A program made the position numbers and the translations under genes. A stretch of 64,000 nucleotides of DNA from Clostridia bacterium (GTDB lineage: Bacteria; Bacillota; Clostridia; Oscillospirales; Acutalibacteraceae), in assembly GCA_017465465.1 (NCBI GenBank), contig JAFTWE010000001.1, positions 1 to 64,000 on the forward strand. The letters are read 5' to 3'. Shown one piece after another: positions 60,258 to 64,000 of this stretch (position 1 is the first letter of the stretch; each line of letters starts with the position of its first letter). The notes under the pieces are model-generated. The model was not told where the DNA came from. It searched no databases and saw only the letters and a program-made list of their open reading frames with translations.

Positions 60258-60262
60258 TCAGT

Positions 60263-60529
60263 TCATTCATCACGACCCAACAGCCAATTTACCGAAACGC
60301 CAAGTATATCGGCAATAGCATTGAGTTCTATATCAGATACAGGCCGTTTTTGTCCTTCAAGCAAAGACAATGCCGGCGTGCTCATTTCAATCCCTTTGAG
60401 TTGGAGTTTGGTGAGCAACTCAATTTGTTTCATACCTTGGGATTTTCGCGCCTCGGTTACTCTGGCTCCAATTATATTCTTGTTGCCAAGTTCAAGTTTT
60501 CTCGGTTTGATGTTGCTCACCCCCTTCAA
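60263..60529 (-). CDS. Xre-family helix-turn-helix regulator
   Basis: This protein of about 88 residues is one HTH_3 domain: IIGARVTEARKSQGMKQIEL, a recognition region around STPALSLLEGQKRPVSDIEL, and IADILGVSVNWLLGRDE at the end. It is like small phage-type repressors. The start is uncertain: TTG at 60527-60529, or GTG three codons later, with AAGGGGG too close to the GTG. It diverges from the 60619-60840 gene, and an exact palindrome lies between them, so it probably controls its own region. It is not linked to other phage genes. Confidence 0.85.
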   Translation of the reverse strand: MKGVSNIKPRKLELGNKNIIGARVTEARKSQGMKQIELLTKLQLKGIEMSTPALSLLEGQKRPVSDIELNAIADILGVSVNWLLGRDE

Positions 60530-60553
60530 CAGTTATTATATGTTTAAAGAGGC

Positions 60554-60582
60554 TTGATTTATTTGGTAATACCAAATATAAT
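60554..60582 (+). promoter_or_regulatory. Promoter of the small 60619 gene with operator in the spacer
   Basis: TTGATT (60554-60559), 17 bp, and TATAAT (60577-60582). The spacer is almost entirely the palindrome ATTTGGTAATACCAAAT (60561-60577, perfect 8-1-8). ACCAAAT recurs as a half-site at 60599-60605. A repressor bound there would block RNA polymerase; the divergent Xre protein is the natural candidate. Confidence 0.72.
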
Positions 60583-60618
60583 AGTTTTATTTAACGACAC
60601 CAAATAAAGGAGAAAACT

Positions 60619-60840
60619 ATGACTGTTGATTCACTTAAAAATGCTTTAAGAGATAAAAAAACTTGGGAAGAAATATTAAAAGAACAAGATACAATATTCC
60701 TTAGTGAAATAGAAGCTGCAAAAAGAAATAAAAATTTTAATCACTATGATTTTGAAAAATTCATTCAATTTCTTGAAAGTAAAGAAAAAACCGAGTGTTA
60801 CAAAGAACACTCGGATAAAAACAGTGGTATGCAATTTTAA
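60619..60840 (+). CDS. Small hypothetical protein divergent from the Xre gene
   Basis: I do not recognise a family. The 73-residue product is hydrophilic and predicted helical (SLKNALRDKKTWEEILKEQD; FEKFIQFLESKEKTE), with no membrane segment. The gene is distinctly more AT-rich than its neighbours, as are the gap and part of the Xre gene. It has AAAGGAG upstream of ATG and a good promoter. Its last ~18 codons contain the terminator hairpin of the convergent GH4 gene, and the two stop codons overlap. It could be the partner of a regulator/effector pair, perhaps toxin-antitoxin-like, but nothing proves this. Confidence 0.65.
   Translation: MTVDSLKNALRDKKTWEEILKEQDTIFLSEIEAAKRNKNFNHYDFEKFIQFLESKEKTECYKEHSDKNSGMQF
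60785..60814 (-). terminator. Terminator of the GH4 gene, inside the convergent small gene
   Basis: CCGAGTGTT (60791-60799) pairs with AACACTCGG (60806-60814). On the minus strand the stem is followed by TTTTTT (complement of 60785-60790), 23 nt past the GH4 stop codon. Confidence 0.88.
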
Positions 60841-62156
60841 TGATATTTTGGAAGGAAGTCGCCGTGGGCTTCGATAAGGTCGTCGACCATCTTTTTGATT
60901 GTGTCGATATCAAGCTCACTGCCTGTATGCGGGTCAAGCATTGCCGCCTGATAGATATGCTCTTTCTTAAGAGTTGCGGCGGCTTCTATGGTGAGAAGCT
61001 GAACATTGATGTTTGTCATATTCATTGCGGCACACTGAACAGGAAGAGCACCAACATGGCAAGGATGAACACCGTAGCCGTCAACAAGGCAAGGAACCTC
61101 AACGCAGGCATCTGCAGGAAGGTTTGTGATAAGGTGACCTGTGTTAAGCACATTACCTCCGATTTTATATGGGTTGCCTGTTACGATTGATTCCATAATA
61201 TGTGAAGCGTATTCGTTGGAACGGTTATGCTCCTTAACGCCCTTTTCAAGCATTTCCTGATATTCCTTTTTCCAGCCCTCAATCTGATTTACACAGCGGC
61301 GGGGATATTCATCAAGAGGAATGTTATAGCGGTCAATAAGTTCAGGGTATTTGCTCTTTATGTAGAACATATTATATTCTGCATTATGCTCGCTTGACTC
61401 TGTGCAGTAATAGCCAAAATGCTTGATGTAGTCCATTCTGACCTTGTTTTTCTTTTCAGGGTCTGCAAGATAAGCATCAACTCTTGACTTGATTTCAGGG
61501 TAAAGGTCAACGCCGTTTTTATCTTTGATTTCAAGAAGCCAGCCCATGTGGTTAATACCTGCAATAAGCTCTTTTCTGCCTTCCAGCTTATCTTCCATAC
61601 CAAGGTCGCGAAGAAGGTCCTCTGTGCAGGATTGAACGCTGTGGCAAAGACCTACAGTGTTAATGGGAGTATATCTCTGCATATAGCCTGAAAGCATAGC
61701 CATAGGATTGGTGTAATTAAGGAAAAGTGCATCAGGGCAAACCTCAGCCATATCATCAGCAAAATCTTTAAGCACGGGAATTGTGCGAAGAGCGCGCATA
61801 ATTCCGCCGATGCCGAGAGTATCACCGATAGTCTGACGAAGTCCGTATTTCTTGGGAACTTCAAAATCTATAATTGTGCAAGGGTCATAAAGACCAACCT
61901 GAATAGCATCAACAACGAAGTTTGCGCCTCTGAGGGCATCCTTTCTCTGCTCAACACCGAGGTAGCATTCAATTTTGCCGTAGCCGCCCTTTGTTTCACG
62001 CATTGCTTCAAGGATTGTTCTGCTCTCTTCAAGGCGTGTTGCATCGATATCGTAAAGAGCAAAAACGCTGTCACGAAGAGCTTCGGTGCACATACAGTCA
62101 CCAATAACATTTCTTGCAAAAACGGTGCTTCCTGCACCCATAAATGTAATTTTCAT
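60837..62156 (-). CDS. GH4 alpha-galactosidase/alpha-glucosidase-like enzyme
   Basis: GH4 enzymes use NAD+ and a divalent metal to cleave glycosides through a redox mechanism. The 439-residue protein starts with the NAD loop ITFMGAGSTVFARNVIGDC. LFLNYTNPMAML, GLCHSVQSCTEDLL (metal Cys) and LIAGINHMGWLLEI (metal His) follow, which is the pattern of MelA-type alpha-galactosidases. CVEVPCLVDGYGVHPCHVGALP is the C-terminal signature. It has AGGAGG upstream, its own promoter (62195-62223) and a terminator, so it is monocistronic. Galactose or galacturonate specificity cannot be separated by eye. Confidence 0.92.
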   Translation of the reverse strand: MKITFMGAGSTVFARNVIGDCMCTEALRDSVFALYDIDATRLEESRTILEAMRETKGGYGKIECYLGVEQRKDALRGANFVVDAIQVGLYDPCTIIDFEVPKKYGLRQTIGDTLGIGGIMRALRTIPVLKDFADDMAEVCPDALFLNYTNPMAMLSGYMQRYTPINTVGLCHSVQSCTEDLLRDLGMEDKLEGRKELIAGINHMGWLLEIKDKNGVDLYPEIKSRVDAYLADPEKKNKVRMDYIKHFGYYCTESSEHNAEYNMFYIKSKYPELIDRYNIPLDEYPRRCVNQIEGWKKEYQEMLEKGVKEHNRSNEYASHIMESIVTGNPYKIGGNVLNTGHLITNLPADACVEVPCLVDGYGVHPCHVGALPVQCAAMNMTNINVQLLTIEAAATLKKEHIYQAAMLDPHTGSELDIDTIKKMVDDLIEAHGDFLPKYH

Positions 62157-62194
62157 AAAATAAAACCTCCTGCCTTATATACTAAGACAAGAGG

Positions 62195-62223
62195 ATTATA
62201 ACACACATAAAAATGAATGTAAA
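62195..62223 (-). promoter_or_regulatory. Promoter of the GH4 gene
   Basis: TTTACA (complement of 62218-62223), 17 bp, and TATAAT (complement of 62195-62200) precede the gene. Confidence 0.78.
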
Positions 62224-62279
62224 TCAGTTTTTTATTTTCTATGTTTTAAACAAATGAAAGGCTGTACTTTTGTAAACAG

Positions 62280-63011
62280 TTATAAAATCACAAGCAATAT
62301 GCCATACACAACAGGCTGATGTATCATATAAAAAATCAGTGAATGACGGCCTAAAAATTCAAGAGGTCTGCACCTGAACGAAGACAGATGTTTCATCAGC
62401 TTCAACCTGCTAAAAACAGGATTCAGATAATATCCGCAAACAAAAAGGAAAAGCCACGGAATTATCGGAAAATAATCGGCTGAATAAAAGCCTCTGAACG
62501 GAAAGCCGAGATAAGCAGTGAGATAGTTTTTATAAAAATCTTCCGGGATTTCAAAAAGCACCGTTTCCCCTATTCCTATGAAGCCGTCTGAAATATTTTT
62601 GGTGAGCAAAAACATTAAAAGGAAAACCGCAAAGCCTAAAAACGGATTTATTTTTTTCAAAGCCTTATCAAGAGGAATCATCAAAAGCATTGACGAGCCC
62701 AACAGGCAAAGCACACCAAAAAGAATAATGCTGTTTTTCATAAACACAGCGGTAACGGCTGTTATGATTACAGATGCGCCCAGCACAATGATACCATTTT
62801 TCAGCTTCTTTTTGCCAAAGTGCCAGCAAAAGCCAGAAAGCAGAATAAATGTGTGGCAGATAAGCTGTTGCCATATATGTGCACCGTCAGAGGTAAACCA
62901 CGGCACATCAGCGTGAAAGATATTTACAACATCCCACAAGGCGTGATATAAAATCATATTCACAAGGGCGAAGCCGCGAAGAGCATCAAGAACAAAATAG
63001 CGATTTTTCAT
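62280..63011 (-). CDS. DUF1624/heparan-alpha-glucosaminide N-acetyltransferase-like membrane protein
   Basis: This protein of about 243 residues has seven or more transmembrane helices and the family start YFVLDALRGFALVNMILYHA (R-G-x-A). WFTSDGAHIWQQLICHTFIL follows with conserved His, and the end has PLEFLGRHSLIFYMIHQPV, the usual C-terminal motif. Members are integral membrane acyltransferases that acetylate sugars on the outer side. The ATG at 63011 is separated by one base from the TGA of the upstream gene, so translation is coupled. The acceptor is unknown. Confidence 0.88.
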   Translation of the reverse strand: MKNRYFVLDALRGFALVNMILYHALWDVVNIFHADVPWFTSDGAHIWQQLICHTFILLSGFCWHFGKKKLKNGIIVLGASVIITAVTAVFMKNSIILFGVLCLLGSSMLLMIPLDKALKKINPFLGFAVFLLMFLLTKNISDGFIGIGETVLFEIPEDFYKNYLTAYLGFPFRGFYSADYFPIIPWLFLFVCGYYLNPVFSRLKLMKHLSSFRCRPLEFLGRHSLIFYMIHQPVVYGILLVIL

Positions 63012-63012
63012 A

Positions 63013-63873
63013 TCAGAAATCAACTTTGTAATGATGAACAAATACACCTAAAACCTTGTTATAGTCAAGCACGTGCATAACGGCGCCGTCCTCTGTAGGC
63101 AAGAAGGTTAAGCCCTCTGCCTCAACATTGTCACCGCCTACATCGCGTATAAATTTCACGGCAGTTTCACCTGTTTCAACATTGAAGCTGAGGATATTTT
63201 TGTAATTGCCGTTGTTTTCAATATCGTTAGAAAGGTAAAGTGTTCCGTTATAAAATTCACCGCCCTGGATGCGGTCAATCTCGTCAAGACCTTTAATCGG
63301 GATTTCTTTAACGAGCTTCATTGAGTTGTTAACATCATAAGCATAAACTGTTTTAGCGTGAGACCATTTTGAAGCATACAAATAGCCTGTGTCAGGGTCA
63401 ACGGCACACCAAGGCACACCATCGTCATAAATTTCATTAGGAAGGTCATAAACCTCACCGGTAGGTTTAAGTGTTTCACAGTCAAACACAACTATGCAGG
63501 CATAAACCTCGTCGCCGCCTTCAACCGGGGCATAGATTTTGCCGTTATAATAGCTGATTCCTCCGATGTGGTTATTGCCGCGGTCGGAGCATTTATCGGG
63601 CAACGGATTGATACGGCTTTTCTGAAGCTCCATATCTTCAACTGTAAACTTGCCGAGAATAGTAAAATTTATTGCAGCCAAAGAGCCGCTTGTGTAGTAA
63701 TACTCACCGTCTGTAGTTATTCCCTGGCCTGAAAGCAGTGCTTTTTCAAAAACCAAAACATCCTGAGAAACAAGCTCGGCAGATTCAGTGCTCTGAGCAA
63801 CGGGGCTTGTGAGCAAAGTGATAAGTAAAATGGGTAAAGTGATTATCGACATAAGCTTTCTTATAATAAACAT
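63013..63873 (-). CDS. Secreted beta-propeller-like protein
   Basis: I do not recognise a named gene. From the ATG at 63873 (AAGGAG upstream) the protein has about 286 residues. It has a signal peptide (LMSIITLPILLITLLTSPVA, cleavage near QST) and then repeated short blocks suggestive of beta-propeller blades: GITTDGEYYYTSGS, GGISYYNGKIYAPVEGG, AVDPDTGYLYASKWS, GGEFYNGTLYLSNDI, and AEGLTFLPTEDGAVMHVL. These Y-Y/L-Y strand pairs resemble SMP-30/NHL-type or DUF-type propellers. It is coupled to the acyltransferase gene downstream and has its own promoter (63903-63931). Confidence 0.75.
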   Translation of the reverse strand: MFIIRKLMSIITLPILLITLLTSPVAQSTESAELVSQDVLVFEKALLSGQGITTDGEYYYTSGSLAAINFTILGKFTVEDMELQKSRINPLPDKCSDRGNNHIGGISYYNGKIYAPVEGGDEVYACIVVFDCETLKPTGEVYDLPNEIYDDGVPWCAVDPDTGYLYASKWSHAKTVYAYDVNNSMKLVKEIPIKGLDEIDRIQGGEFYNGTLYLSNDIENNGNYKNILSFNVETGETAVKFIRDVGGDNVEAEGLTFLPTEDGAVMHVLDYNKVLGVFVHHYKVDF

Positions 63874-63902
63874 ATTTTTTCTCCTTATTTCAGATTTACT
63901 GA

Positions 63903-63931
63903 ATTCTAACATATTTTCCATAAAATATCAA
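63903..63931 (-). promoter_or_regulatory. Promoter of the propeller/acyltransferase operon
   Basis: TTGATA (complement of 63926-63931), 17 bp, and TAGAAT (complement of 63903-63908) precede the gene at 63873. Confidence 0.72.
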
Positions 63932-63937
63932 TAAATA

Positions 63938-63966
63938 TTGAATTCAGTTTTTGGTTGTGATATAAT
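63938..63966 (+). promoter_or_regulatory. Divergent promoter at the window end
   Basis: TTGAAT (63938-63943), 17 bp, and TATAAT (63961-63966). The predicted transcript start (about 63973) is at the next ATG (63974). Confidence 0.7.
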
Positions 63967-63973
63967 TTTAACC

Positions 63974-64000
63974 ATGGAAAATATTAAAAACAAACAAATA
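63974..64000 (+). CDS. Possible start of a gene cut by the window edge
   Basis: Nine open codons from ATG at 63974 (MENIKNKQI) run off the window. The nearby promoter supports a divergent gene here, but no ribosome site lies between promoter and ATG, so the transcript would be leaderless or the real start is further on. The product cannot be named. Confidence 0.35.

Overview
The window looks like a chromosomal segment of a Gram-positive, low-to-mid G+C anaerobe of the class Clostridia, probably an uncultured member of the Oscillospirales/Ruminococcaceae group. The evidence is a Spo0A gene, SigA-type sigma factor next to dnaG, a mraZ-led division and cell-wall cluster, oxygen-sensitive glycyl-radical chemistry, ZTP riboswitches on purE and fhs, strong AGGAGG ribosome-binding sites, near-consensus sigma-A promoters, and dispersed short GC-rich intergenic repeats. 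Genus and species are not determinable from the sequence alone. No prophage, CRISPR array, transposase, rRNA or replication origin was seen.

Layout. 1-175: two tRNA genes (Phe partial, Gly). 373-3591: tyrS and a minus-strand Nudix/pyrophosphatase-like/Nudix/GNAT operon. 3783-13087: the purine operon purE-purM-purN-purO-like-AICAR formyltransferase-purD-purL, driven by a consensus promoter and a ZTP riboswitch with an overlapping terminator. 13258-16079: a small membrane protein and a GH3 glycosidase. 16134-20726: rpoD, dnaG, a dGTPase-like HD protein and an IMPACT/YigZ protein. 20777-22285: rpmE, spo0A, a small membrane protein. 22304-26554: arginine genes argC-argJ-argB-argD on the minus strand, then tspO. 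27323-29379: ttcA-like, tcdA-like and gtrA-like genes. 29423-29782: a small secreted acidic protein. 29938-38404: an operon of a radical-SAM activase, an unusual glycyl radical enzyme, an FGGY sugar kinase, a mannose-6-phosphate-isomerase-like protein and a GH38 alpha-mannosidase. 38414-40522: fhs behind a second ZTP riboswitch and a 280-bp MITE-like element. 40652-42417: a secreted endonuclease/exonuclease/phosphatase protein and a PhnP-like hydrolase. 42469-55176: the dcw cluster mraZ-rsmH-ftsL-pbp-murF-mraY-ftsW-murG-murA-ftsQ-ftsZ. 55256-63873: a secreted metallophosphoesterase, a GH78-like glycosidase, membrane proteins, an Xre regulator with a divergent small gene, a GH4 alpha-galactosidase-like enzyme, a DUF1624-type acyltransferase and a secreted propeller-like protein.

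How it fits together. Purine synthesis and one-carbon supply (fhs) are placed under the same ligand, ZTP/ZMP, so both are raised when 10-formyl-tetrahydrofolate runs short. IMP formation is done by two separate proteins, a stand-alone AICAR formyltransferase and an archaeal-type PurO-like cyclohydrolase. Several intracellular glycosidases (GH3, GH38, GH78-like, GH4) suggest use of plant or host glycan oligosaccharides.

The best candidate for an undescribed system is the glycyl radical operon at 29938-38404. The enzyme keeps the Cys-x-Glu pair of the eliminase branch and a recognisable glycine loop, but the loop reads RIHGT instead of the usual RVxGY/F. Its activase lacks the ferredoxin insert common in that branch. 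Its gene partners are a sugar kinase, a phosphomannose-isomerase-like protein and an alpha-mannosidase, pointing to radical chemistry on a sugar or sugar phosphate. The substrate is not known from the sequence.
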